The notes under the pieces: generated by a model
Seen by the model: the letters and a program-made list of their open reading frames with translations, nothing else
Told to the model about the DNA's origin: nothing
Database searches by the model: none
Assembly (NCBI GenBank): GCA_902463835.1
Contig: CABQGZ010000278.1
Coordinates: forward strand, 1-5,304
Source of the DNA: an uncultured Lachnospiraceae bacterium
Lineage (GTDB): Bacteria > Bacillota > Clostridia > Lachnospirales > Lachnospiraceae
Length of the DNA stretch: 5,304 nucleotides
Direction of reading: 5' to 3'
Shown here: positions 1 through 5,304 of the stretch, in pieces
How the letters are laid out: the number at the start of each line of letters is the position of its first letter
How positions within the stretch are numbered: position 1 is the stretch's first letter
Position numbers and translations under genes: made by a program

Positions 1-1
1 T

Positions 2-1339
2 GTTTTAACGCAATGCTTTTGCAGCGATATTGCCAGAGAGGCTAAAGAGGCGGGGGCATTGGCTGTGATTAGTATGTATCCATCCCCAGAAGAGGTTCCG
101 CACTATTTTGGTGCATCTAACCACAATGGAACGCCAACGCCCGAAAACGCTTACCTTTTGCCGGAGATTCCTTGTATTGACTGTACAAAAGCGGCAGGCG
201 AAAAGATGAAGGCGCTGATGAAAAGCGGGAGCGTTCGCGTCCGTTTGTCTGCACAAGCGGATACCCGGGTGAAGAAGGCATCCATTCCGGTGGCGTACAT
301 TCCCGGCTGCGAGGAAAACTTTGTATTAGTAGACGGTCACTATGATTCGCATTGTGAAGGAATGACGGACAATGGGGCTGGAGACTGTATTCTGCTGGAG
401 TTAGCAAGAGTATTCCACGAAAATCGAAGCGCGCTGAAGCGCGGCCTGGTTTTTTGCTGGTGGTCGGGCCATGAGTTTGGTCAATACGCAGGTTCCACCT
501 GGTATGCGGATACATTTTATGAAAAAATCCGCGATCATTGCGTAGCGCAGATCAACATTGATGTGGCGGGCAGCAAAAACGCACGGTGCATCCGCGCCAG
601 AACAACCCAAATGGAGGGGGAGGCTTTTACTTCCGAACGGATCCGGCGATATACCGGGCTGGAGCCTGCACCCTATATACCACGGCCTCATTTGGGCGAG
701 CCTAATTTTATGGGCAAAAATGTGCCGATCACTATTATGCTGAAGTATGAAGCTTCACCAGATAAAGTGAACATTTGGCCGGTGGGCGGCGGGTATTGGT
801 GGCACAGCCGCGAAGATACGCTGGACAAGGTTGATTTTGCCAACGCATTGCGGGACGCCAATATTAACGCGGAAATGATCTGCGAGGTGGCAAACAGCAC
901 CCAATTACCGGTAGATATTCTGTCTTATATGAGAGAAACCAGACGCATGCTGCAAGAGATTCAATGTGGGCTGGAAGGAGAATTTGATTTATCTCCGGTG
1001 TTTCCGCATTTGGACATATTGCAAGAGAAAGCTCAGCAGTTCTGCCGTGCGCTCAAAGGCAGAACCAATACGGATCGTGAAATCAAAAAAATAGCCGGAG
1101 ATCTGGTAAATATGAATTTTAATTACTCAGATCCCTATAACTATGACAGATTGTCATTGCCGGCTACCTTTCCAAAGCTCCGAGCGGCAATGGGGGTCAC
1201 CAAGGATAACGCAGATAACAAGAGCTATTTATTTATTTATACAGACTTCTTACGGCAGCGCAATCGTTTGGTGGATATGATGGATCGCATTTGCGATGAA
1301 ATCGATTTAGCTTTACTCCGGTGGAATTATAAACAATAA
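2..1339 (+). CDS. PA-domain M28-family zinc peptidase (5'-truncated by window edge)
   Basis: This is a metallopeptidase-like protein of family M28 (aminopeptidase/carboxypeptidase type), predicted to cleave peptides or amide-linked compounds with two zinc ions. The frame is open to the window edge. The TTG at 59 lies inside a PA-like domain ('AKEAGALAVIS') and is not the real start, so at least 19 residues and probably many more are missing. Counting from the TTG codon, the likely metal ligands are H94 (GHYDS), D104 (TDNGAG), E139, D168 (NIDVAG) and H249 (WWHSREDT). The catalytic motif reads 'WWSGHEFGQYAGS': E139 is kept, but the preceding general-base Glu of typical M28 enzymes is H138. Residues from about 285 onward look helical and may be a dimerisation domain. 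The visible part has about 14 cysteines, which suggests a cytoplasmic enzyme (inference). It ends with TAA 22 nt before the permease genes, so it probably acts on imported substrates. The family is clear; activity and substrate are not. Confidence 0.9.
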   Translation, partial: VLTQCFCSDIAREAKEAGALAVISMYPSPEEVPHYFGASNHNGTPTPENAYLLPEIPCIDCTKAAGEKMKALMKSGSVRVRLSAQADTRVKKASIPVAYIPGCEENFVLVDGHYDSHCEGMTDNGAGDCILLELARVFHENRSALKRGLVFCWWSGHEFGQYAGSTWYADTFYEKIRDHCVAQINIDVAGSKNARCIRARTTQMEGEAFTSERIRRYTGLEPAPYIPRPHLGEPNFMGKNVPITIMLKYEASPDKVNIWPVGGGYWWHSREDTLDKVDFANALRDANINAEMICEVANSTQLPVDILSYMRETRRMLQEIQCGLEGEFDLSPVFPHLDILQEKAQQFCRALKGRTNTDREIKKIAGDLVNMNFNYSDPYNYDRLSLPATFPKLRAAMGVTKDNADNKSYLFIYTDFLRQRNRLVDMMDRICDEIDLALLRWNYKQ

Positions 1340-1344
1340 AAACT

Positions 1345-1351
1345 AAGGGGG
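1345..1351 (+). promoter_or_regulatory. Ribosome binding site for the DppB-like permease
   Basis: AAGGGGG lies 10 nt before the ATG at 1362, in the 22-nt gap after the peptidase stop. It differs from the AAGGAGG consensus by one A-to-G change that still permits a G-U pair with 16S rRNA. It supports 1362 as the start. The gap is too short for a separate promoter to be likely. Confidence 0.75.
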
Positions 1352-1361
1352 AAGACAATAG

Positions 1362-2327
1362 ATGCTGAAGTATATCTTAAAGCGGATCTTGCTGCTGATT
1401 CCGGTTCTGATCGGCGCAACTCTCATCGTGTTCTTCGTGATGGACATGACGCCAGGTGATCCGGCTGTAGCAAAACTCGGTGTAGACGCGACAGCTGAGC
1501 AAATCGAAGAGCTCCGGGAAGAAATGGGCTTGAATGACCCGTTTCTGGTAAGATACGGTCGCTTTGTGCTGAACTTGGTTCAGGGCGATCTTGGCACTTC
1601 CTACAAAACGGGTCTGGATGTCATGCAACAGATCATGCAGCGCATACCATATACATTTTTACTTTCCTTTGCGGCGCTGCTGTTTGCCGTTATCGTAGGT
1701 ATACCGGCAGGCATTATATCTGCCAGGCATCAGTATACGGTGTTTGATAACTGTACCATGGTCCTTACGCTGATCGGCGCCTCTGCTCCGCATTTTTGGC
1801 TGGGCTTGATGGGTGTAATTATTTTTGCGGTGAATCTCGGGTGGCTGCCGGCGGCCTACACGGCATCCGGCTCACTGGCGCTGGGTATCATCCTTCCGAT
1901 GCTGACGCTGGGCATGAACTCTACCGCACTCGTCACACGAATGACTCGTTCGGCCATGCTGGACGTGATGAATCAGGACTATGTTGACACAGCGCGGGCA
2001 AAGGGCGTATCGGAGCGAATCGTTGTGTTCCGCCATATGCTGCGCAACGCTCTGATCCCGATTATCACCGTTTTGGGTTTGCAATTCGGCAATCTGCTGG
2101 GCGGAGCGGTGACAACGGAAACCATCTTTGCCTGGCCCGGTATTGGCCGCTACATTGTTGAATCTATTTCCAACAAGGATACCCCTTGCGTACTGGGCGC
2201 GGTGGTGATGCTGGCCATCATTGTTACTGTAATCAATCTTTTAGTAGATATTATCTATGCATTTGTGGATCCTCGCATCAAGTCTCAATACAAATCTATG
2301 ATAAGGAGGGCGAAAAAAAATGTCTAA
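1362..2327 (+). CDS. Peptide/nickel-family ABC transporter permease, DppB/OppB type
   Basis: This 321-residue inner-membrane protein is one half of the channel of a PepT-family importer (dipeptides, oligopeptides, nickel and similar). The N-terminus is typical of DppB/OppB: a basic start and first membrane helix (about 9-29) followed by 'TPGDPA' (30-35), then an extracytoplasmic segment with 'GLNDP' and 'GDLGTS'. Further hydrophobic segments lie near 98-120, 132-160, 172-192, 230-252 and 278-302, giving about six helices. The cytoplasmic EAA loop that docks on the ATPases is at about 209-233 ('DTARAKG' through 'RNALIP'). The C-terminal 'VDPRIK' is also usual for the family. Length matches full-size members. 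The ATG at 1362 follows AAGGGGG and matches the family N-terminus. The gene overlaps the next permease by 8 nt. Substrate, and hence the choice between dpp and opp names, cannot be decided from this sequence. Confidence 0.95.
   Translation: MLKYILKRILLLIPVLIGATLIVFFVMDMTPGDPAVAKLGVDATAEQIEELREEMGLNDPFLVRYGRFVLNLVQGDLGTSYKTGLDVMQQIMQRIPYTFLLSFAALLFAVIVGIPAGIISARHQYTVFDNCTMVLTLIGASAPHFWLGLMGVIIFAVNLGWLPAAYTASGSLALGIILPMLTLGMNSTALVTRMTRSAMLDVMNQDYVDTARAKGVSERIVVFRHMLRNALIPIITVLGLQFGNLLGGAVTTETIFAWPGIGRYIVESISNKDTPCVLGAVVMLAIIVTVINLLVDIIYAFVDPRIKSQYKSMIRRAKKNV
2303..2310 (+). promoter_or_regulatory. Ribosome binding site for the DppC-like permease, inside the B gene
   Basis: AAGGAGGG ends 9 nt before the ATG at 2320 and lies within the last codons of the upstream permease. 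It decides the DppC-like start and explains the 8-nt overlap. Between it and the start is a run of eight A residues (2313-2320), the last of which is the A of the ATG. Confidence 0.85.
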
Positions 2328-3219
2328 ACGCGACAAGCAGGATAAGTTCGTACAGCGCTCCTTATCACAGCAGGCTTGGATACAGTTTCGCAACAATCGC
2401 CTGGCGATTTGCGGTTTAGTGGTGATTGCCCTGCTGATTTTGGTATCAATTACCACTATTCTGATCGATCTGACAGATGGCGGAGAGCTGTATAAGGTTT
2501 TGGTTACGAAGAATAATCTTCCCATGAAGCTGGCCAAGCCCTCTGCCGCGCATCCCTTGGGGTGCGATGAATTTGGAAGAGATCTGCTGTTCCGGCTTTT
2601 ATGGGGAACGCGCTATTCACTTTTCGCCGGTATTTGTACGATTCTGGCTGCCATCCTTATCGGCGGTGTGTTTGGCTCTATTGCAGGATTTTACGGCGGG
2701 AAAATTGATAATGTCATCATGCGCTTTATGGATATGGTGATGACTGTGCCAAGTCTGGTTTTAGCTATGGCCATCTATGCGGCACTGGGCTCCAGCTTGG
2801 TCAACCTTCTGATTGCGCTGACCTGCTCACAGGTTCCCCAGTTTGCCCGAATCATCCGTTCTTCCGTTATGACGGTAAAGGACAGCGAATATGTAGAAGC
2901 CGCCAAGGCCGTGGGTGCTTCAGATGCTTTGGTCATTGTAAAGTATATTATTCCCAATGCTCTTTCTCCCGTAATCGTTCAGGGCACTCTCGGTGTGGCT
3001 ACCACAATTCTGAATGTGGCCGGCATGTCTTTCTTAGGTCTGGGAATCCAGCCGCCTGCGCCGGAATGGGGCTCTATCCTGTCGTCAGCACGTATCTATA
3101 TGCGTGATGCCTGGCACATCTCACTGTTTCCGGGACTTGCTATTGTGATCTGCATTCTTTCTCTGAACCTGTTGGGAGATGGTCTGCGCGATGCATTGGA
3201 TCCCAAGCAGAAGCGCTAA
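2320..3219 (+). CDS. Peptide/nickel-family ABC transporter permease, DppC/OppC type
   Basis: This 299-residue protein is the second permease and pairs with the upstream DppB-like subunit. It has the OppC-type N-terminal region: a charged cytoplasmic head (1-27), a first membrane helix at about 30-50, and an external stretch leading to 'HPLGCDEFGRDLLFRLLWG' (78-96), a strong hallmark of DppC/OppC. The EAA loop is nearly ideal, with 'EAAKAVGAS' starting at 193 and 'IIPNALSP' ending near 217. 'LNVAGMSFLGLGIQPPAPEWG' (231-251) and 'GDGLRDALDP' (286-295) are also family signatures. About six membrane helices are predicted. The ATG at 2320 is chosen because AAGGAGGG lies 9 nt upstream and the protein then begins as its relatives do. 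It overlaps the end of the B gene by 8 nt in a different frame, which suggests coupled translation. The next gene starts 14 nt after its TAA. Confidence 0.95.
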   Translation: MSKRDKQDKFVQRSLSQQAWIQFRNNRLAICGLVVIALLILVSITTILIDLTDGGELYKVLVTKNNLPMKLAKPSAAHPLGCDEFGRDLLFRLLWGTRYSLFAGICTILAAILIGGVFGSIAGFYGGKIDNVIMRFMDMVMTVPSLVLAMAIYAALGSSLVNLLIALTCSQVPQFARIIRSSVMTVKDSEYVEAAKAVGASDALVIVKYIIPNALSPVIVQGTLGVATTILNVAGMSFLGLGIQPPAPEWGSILSSARIYMRDAWHISLFPGLAIVICILSLNLLGDGLRDALDPKQKR

Positions 3220-3220
3220 T

Positions 3221-3227
3221 AGGAGGG
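3221..3227 (+). promoter_or_regulatory. Ribosome binding site for the DppD-like ATPase
   Basis: AGGAGGG sits 6 nt before the ATG at 3234, in the 14-nt gap after the C permease stop. It is a full consensus match and fixes this start. Confidence 0.85.
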
Positions 3228-3233
3228 ACAGAT

Positions 3234-4226
3234 ATGGATCAAACGATTTTGGAAGTGCAGGACCTGCGCATTCATTTCGAGCTGCGCGAAGGAACGGTCA
3301 AGGCGCTTAATGGTATAGACCTGGTTTTGAAAGAGGGACGCACGCTTGGATTGGTAGGCGAGACCGGTGCCGGCAAGACCACCTTGGCAAAGGGAATTAT
3401 GGGCTTGACGGCAAAGCCTTACGGAAAAATCAAAAGCGGTAAAATTTTGTACGAGGGGAAAAATCTGCTGGAGATGGACAAAAAGCAGCTTCGCCGAATC
3501 CGCGGAGAGCATATCTCTATGATTTTTCAAGATCCCATGACAAGTCTGAACCCGGTGATGACCGTAGGCGATCAGATTGCAGAGGCCATCCGTAATCATG
3601 ACAAGCTCAGCAGGGTAGATGCTGCAAAGAAAGCGGCAGAAATCCTTGAATTGGTCGGAATACCCAGCTCCCGCGGCAGCGAATATCCGCATCAGTTTTC
3701 CGGCGGTATGAAACAGCGTGTGGTAATTGCAATCGCATTAGCATGCAATCCCAAAATACTGATTGCCGATGAGCCGACGACTGCATTGGATGTAACGATT
3801 CAGGCGCAGATACTGGAAATGATCCGCGACTTACGGGAACGCTTTCGCACGTCAATGCTGCTGATCACCCACGATCTGGGTGTTATCGCGCAGAACTGCG
3901 ATTATGTCTCCGTGATTTATGCCGGTGAAATCGTAGAAACCGGCACAGTACACGATATTTTCCGCCACAAGCTTCATCCTTATACAGAGGGACTCTTTTC
4001 TTCCATCCCCAATATAAACGAAGATGTGGAGCGTTTGGTGCCGATTGAGGGCCTGATGCCGGATCCCACGAATCTTCCGGCAGGGTGTGCTTTTTGCGAC
4101 AGATGCCGCTTCGCGACAGAGCAGTGCAAGACAGAACATCCTCACTTGGTAAACATGGGCGGCGAAGAGGGCAGCCATCAGGTGCGATGCCTCCGATATA
4201 AGGAAACACGGGAGGAGGGCGAATAA
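3234..4226 (+). CDS. Peptide/nickel-family ABC transporter ATPase, DppD/OppD type
   Basis: This 330-residue cytoplasmic ATPase forms a heterodimer with the following gene product and drives the B/C permeases. All nucleotide-binding motifs are intact: Walker A 'GETGAGKTT' (42-50), Q-loop Q99 in 'IFQDPMTSLNP', signature 'FSGGMKQR' (155-162), Walker B 'KILIADEP' with catalytic E180, D-loop 'TALD' (183-186) and switch His H213 ('ITHDLGV'). 'HPYTEGLFSSIP' (248-259) begins the C-terminal oligopeptide/dipeptide (oligo_HPY) domain. This domain carries C285, C291, C298 and C319 in the spacing typical of the family; structural work on a DppD homologue described a [4Fe-4S] cluster in this region (recalled, not checked). 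C288 is an additional cysteine. The ATG at 3234 follows AGGAGGG by 6 nt. The stop codon directly abuts the next start. The D rather than F assignment rests on gene order, the 'SGGMKQR' signature and the 'GETGAGKT' P-loop. Confidence 0.95.
   Translation: MDQTILEVQDLRIHFELREGTVKALNGIDLVLKEGRTLGLVGETGAGKTTLAKGIMGLTAKPYGKIKSGKILYEGKNLLEMDKKQLRRIRGEHISMIFQDPMTSLNPVMTVGDQIAEAIRNHDKLSRVDAAKKAAEILELVGIPSSRGSEYPHQFSGGMKQRVVIAIALACNPKILIADEPTTALDVTIQAQILEMIRDLRERFRTSMLLITHDLGVIAQNCDYVSVIYAGEIVETGTVHDIFRHKLHPYTEGLFSSIPNINEDVERLVPIEGLMPDPTNLPAGCAFCDRCRFATEQCKTEHPHLVNMGGEEGSHQVRCLRYKETREEGE
4211..4219 (+). promoter_or_regulatory. Ribosome binding site for the DppF-like ATPase, inside the D gene
   Basis: GGAGGAGGG ends 7 nt before the ATG at 4227 and also encodes the acidic tail of the D ATPase. 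The D stop and F start are contiguous (TAAATG), so ribosomes finishing D can restart on F. This would help keep the two ATPase subunits near equal amounts (inference). Confidence 0.85.
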
Positions 4227-5198
4227 ATGGAAAACCAGGAATTGTTAAGGGTCAACCATTTGAAAAAATACTTTCAGACGCCAAGCGGAACGCTGAGTGC
4301 GGTTGACGATGTGACTTTTGGCATTAACCGCATGGAAACCTTGGGGGTAGTCGGCGAGAGCGGCTGCGGAAAGTCAACGCTGGGACGGTGCATTCTCCGG
4401 CTCCACGAGCCGACGGCAGGCGAAGTTATTTTTGAAAATCAGAACATCCTCGAATGCAGCAAGGCGGAAATGAAAGAGCTGCGCTCCAAAATGCAAATTA
4501 TTTTTCAAGACCCCTATGCTTCCCTCAATCCCCGCATGACTGTTTCTCAGGCAATTGCAGCGCCCTTGATCATTCAGGGGATCTACAAGGCCAGTGAAAA
4601 GGAAAAAATCCAGAAGCGTGTTGCTGAAATGATGGACGTTGTCGGCTTAGCGTCCCGGCTGGTCAACTCTTATCCCCACGAGTTAGATGGCGGACGCCGC
4701 CAGCGCATAGGAATTGCCAGAGCCTTGTCCCTGAACCCGAAGTTCATTGTTTGCGACGAACCTGTTTCAGCGCTTGACGTTTCCATTCAGGCCCAGGTGC
4801 TGAATCTAATGCAGGATCTGCAAGCGCAGATGGGGCTGACGTATCTATTTATTACGCATAATCTTTCCGTGGTAAAGCATTTGTCGAATCAAATCCTCGT
4901 AATGTACTTAGGACAGCTGGTGGAAAAAGCAACGCCAAAGCAGCTGTTCAAAAACCCAGTTCACCCATATACACAGGCACTGCTTTCTGCCATTCCAATC
5001 CCGGATCCGGATGTTAAGATGGAGCGCGTTGCGTTGAAAGGCGAATTGACCTCTCCCATCAATGTAAAGCCGGGATGCCGTTTTGCAAAACGATGCATTT
5101 ATGCGCGGCCGGAATGCAGCCAGTGTTCACCCCAGATGACGGAAGTCGAACCAGGTCATATTGTCGCCTGCCACTTGGCCGGCGGTTCTATGAAATAA
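4227..5198 (+). CDS. Peptide/nickel-family ABC transporter ATPase, DppF/OppF type
   Basis: This 323-residue protein is the second ATPase subunit, the partner of the DppD-like protein. It has Walker A 'GESGCGKST' (43-51), Q-loop Q94 in 'IFQDPYASLNPRM' (a typical OppF/DppF stretch), Walker B 'FIVCDEP' with E178, D-loop 'SALD' (181-184) and switch His H211 ('THNLSVV'). The signature is unusual: 'ELDGGRRQR' (152-160) has Asp in place of the normal Ser and Arg in place of Gln. I recall this as a recurrent OppF variant in Clostridia, but it was not checked here. 'HPYTQALLSAIP' (246-257) opens the C-terminal domain, where C284, C290, C297 and C315 match the family's cysteine pattern; C300 is extra. 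The ATG at 4227 directly follows the TAA of the D gene, with GGAGGAGGG just upstream inside that gene, so translation is probably coupled. A lipoprotein gene follows after 17 nt. Confidence 0.95.
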   Translation: MENQELLRVNHLKKYFQTPSGTLSAVDDVTFGINRMETLGVVGESGCGKSTLGRCILRLHEPTAGEVIFENQNILECSKAEMKELRSKMQIIFQDPYASLNPRMTVSQAIAAPLIIQGIYKASEKEKIQKRVAEMMDVVGLASRLVNSYPHELDGGRRQRIGIARALSLNPKFIVCDEPVSALDVSIQAQVLNLMQDLQAQMGLTYLFITHNLSVVKHLSNQILVMYLGQLVEKATPKQLFKNPVHPYTQALLSAIPIPDPDVKMERVALKGELTSPINVKPGCRFAKRCIYARPECSQCSPQMTEVEPGHIVACHLAGGSMK

Positions 5199-5203
5199 AA
5201 ATG

Positions 5204-5210
5204 AGGAGGA
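5204..5210 (+). promoter_or_regulatory. Ribosome binding site for the lipoprotein gene
   Basis: AGGAGGA lies 5 nt before the ATG at 5216, a strong site. The whole gap after the F ATPase stop is only 17 nt, and no hairpin or T-run terminator is seen in it, so the lipoprotein gene is read from the same transcript. Confidence 0.85.
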
Positions 5211-5215
5211 CTCAC

Positions 5216-5304
5216 ATGAAAAAGATTTTTTCTGCACTGCTGACTGTATGTATGCTGCTTGGCTTTTTGAGCGCATGCGGCAGCAAAAAAAGCCCGGCCA
5301 ATGG
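5216..5304 (+). CDS. Lipoprotein N-terminus, probable substrate-binding protein (3'-truncated by window edge)
   Basis: Only 29 complete codons are present. They encode a classic lipoprotein signal peptide: a basic start (MKK), a hydrophobic core through about residue 17, and the lipobox L-S-A-C ending at C21 (codon 5276-5278), followed by a polar linker (G-S-K-K-S-P). Signal peptidase II would cut before C21, and the protein would be lipid-anchored outside the membrane. The gene starts 17 nt after the F ATPase, with AGGAGGA 5 nt before its ATG. The signal and position make an extracellular solute-binding protein of family 5 (DppA/OppA type) the best guess. No part of the binding domain is visible, so the function rests on context alone. 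It is too short to be picked up by ordinary ORF length cut-offs. Confidence 0.8.
   Translation, partial: MKKIFSALLTVCMLLGFLSACGSKKSPAN

Larger units (their letters stand above)
2..5304 (+). other. Single operon: peptidase - permease B - permease C - ATPase D - ATPase F - lipoprotein
   Basis: All six genes face the same way, with gaps of 22, -8, 14, 0 and 17 nt and a ribosome site before each start visible in the window. No intergenic stretch is long enough to hold a promoter plus leader, and none contains a terminator-like hairpin with a T-run. The operon promoter must lie before the window and its end after it. Cotranscription is inferred from spacing. Confidence 0.85.

Noticed and set aside
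59..61. TTG as the start codon of the peptidase
   Set aside because: The frame stays open to the window edge, and the codons before it continue a PA-domain-like sequence. There is no convincing ribosome site at the right distance. The gene simply begins before the window.
430..455. Terminator-like hairpin: 5-bp stem 430-434/439-443 with a TGAA loop, then a T-run at 450-455
   Set aside because: The stem is only 5 bp, the T-run starts 7 nt after it, and it lies in the middle of the peptidase coding sequence. Chance structure is the better explanation.
117..515. 132-codon minus-strand open frame
   Set aside because: It is antisense to the PA and metal-binding parts of the peptidase, which account for the sequence. 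The translated product has no recognisable features.
1340..1361. Possible internal promoter before the permease genes
   Set aside because: The gap is 22 nt and mostly taken up by the ribosome site. I see no convincing -35/-10 pair with proper spacing at the end of the peptidase gene.
3216..3692. 158-codon open frame on the minus strand
   Set aside because: It lies wholly opposite the well-supported D ATPase gene, and its protein shows no recognisable domain. It is a shadow of the real gene.
3852..4209. Two overlapping 108-codon minus-strand open frames
   Set aside because: Both are antisense to conserved D ATPase coding sequence, overlap each other in different frames, and have no recognisable motifs.
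1..5304. Mobile elements, CRISPR arrays, tRNA/rRNA genes, riboswitches or long repeats
   Set aside because: The window is almost wholly protein-coding with no gap over 22 nt. No repeat-spacer pattern, inverted terminal repeats, transposase motif or RNA gene was seen by eye.

Overview
The window holds part of one operon, all on the + strand. It reads like the chromosome of an anaerobic Gram-positive bacterium of the Clostridia. The evidence for this is strong AGGAGG-type ribosome sites before every gene, a lipoprotein signal peptide ending in L-S-A-C, an 'ELDGGRRQR' form of the OppF-type ATPase, and roughly balanced base composition. The taxonomic call is an inference from style; no marker gene is present.

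Layout: (1) positions 2-1339 carry the 3' part of a PA-domain M28-type zinc peptidase whose start lies before the window. (2) 1362-2327 and 2320-3219 encode the two inner-membrane permeases of a peptide/nickel-family (PepT) ABC transporter. (3) 3234-4226 and 4227-5198 encode its two different ATPase subunits. (4) 5216 to the window end is the beginning of a lipoprotein, most likely the extracellular substrate-binding protein of the same transporter. The gaps between genes are 22 nt, an 8-nt overlap, 14 nt, 0 nt and 17 nt. I see no room for an internal promoter or terminator, so the genes are probably cotranscribed.

How the genes may work together: the lipoprotein would capture the substrate outside the cell, the B/C permease pair would form the channel, and the D/F ATPase pair would power import. 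The peptidase would then trim the imported peptide or peptide-like compound. The substrate cannot be read from sequence; the peptidase neighbour favours peptides over nickel. The peptidase has many cysteines, which favours a cytoplasmic location, but its N-terminus is missing.

This is mostly an ordinary nutrient-uptake operon. The points worth a second look are the peptidase active site (His where the family normally has its general-base Glu), the D-G-G-R signature in the F ATPase, which would make the two ATP sites unequal, and the gene order with the binding protein last.
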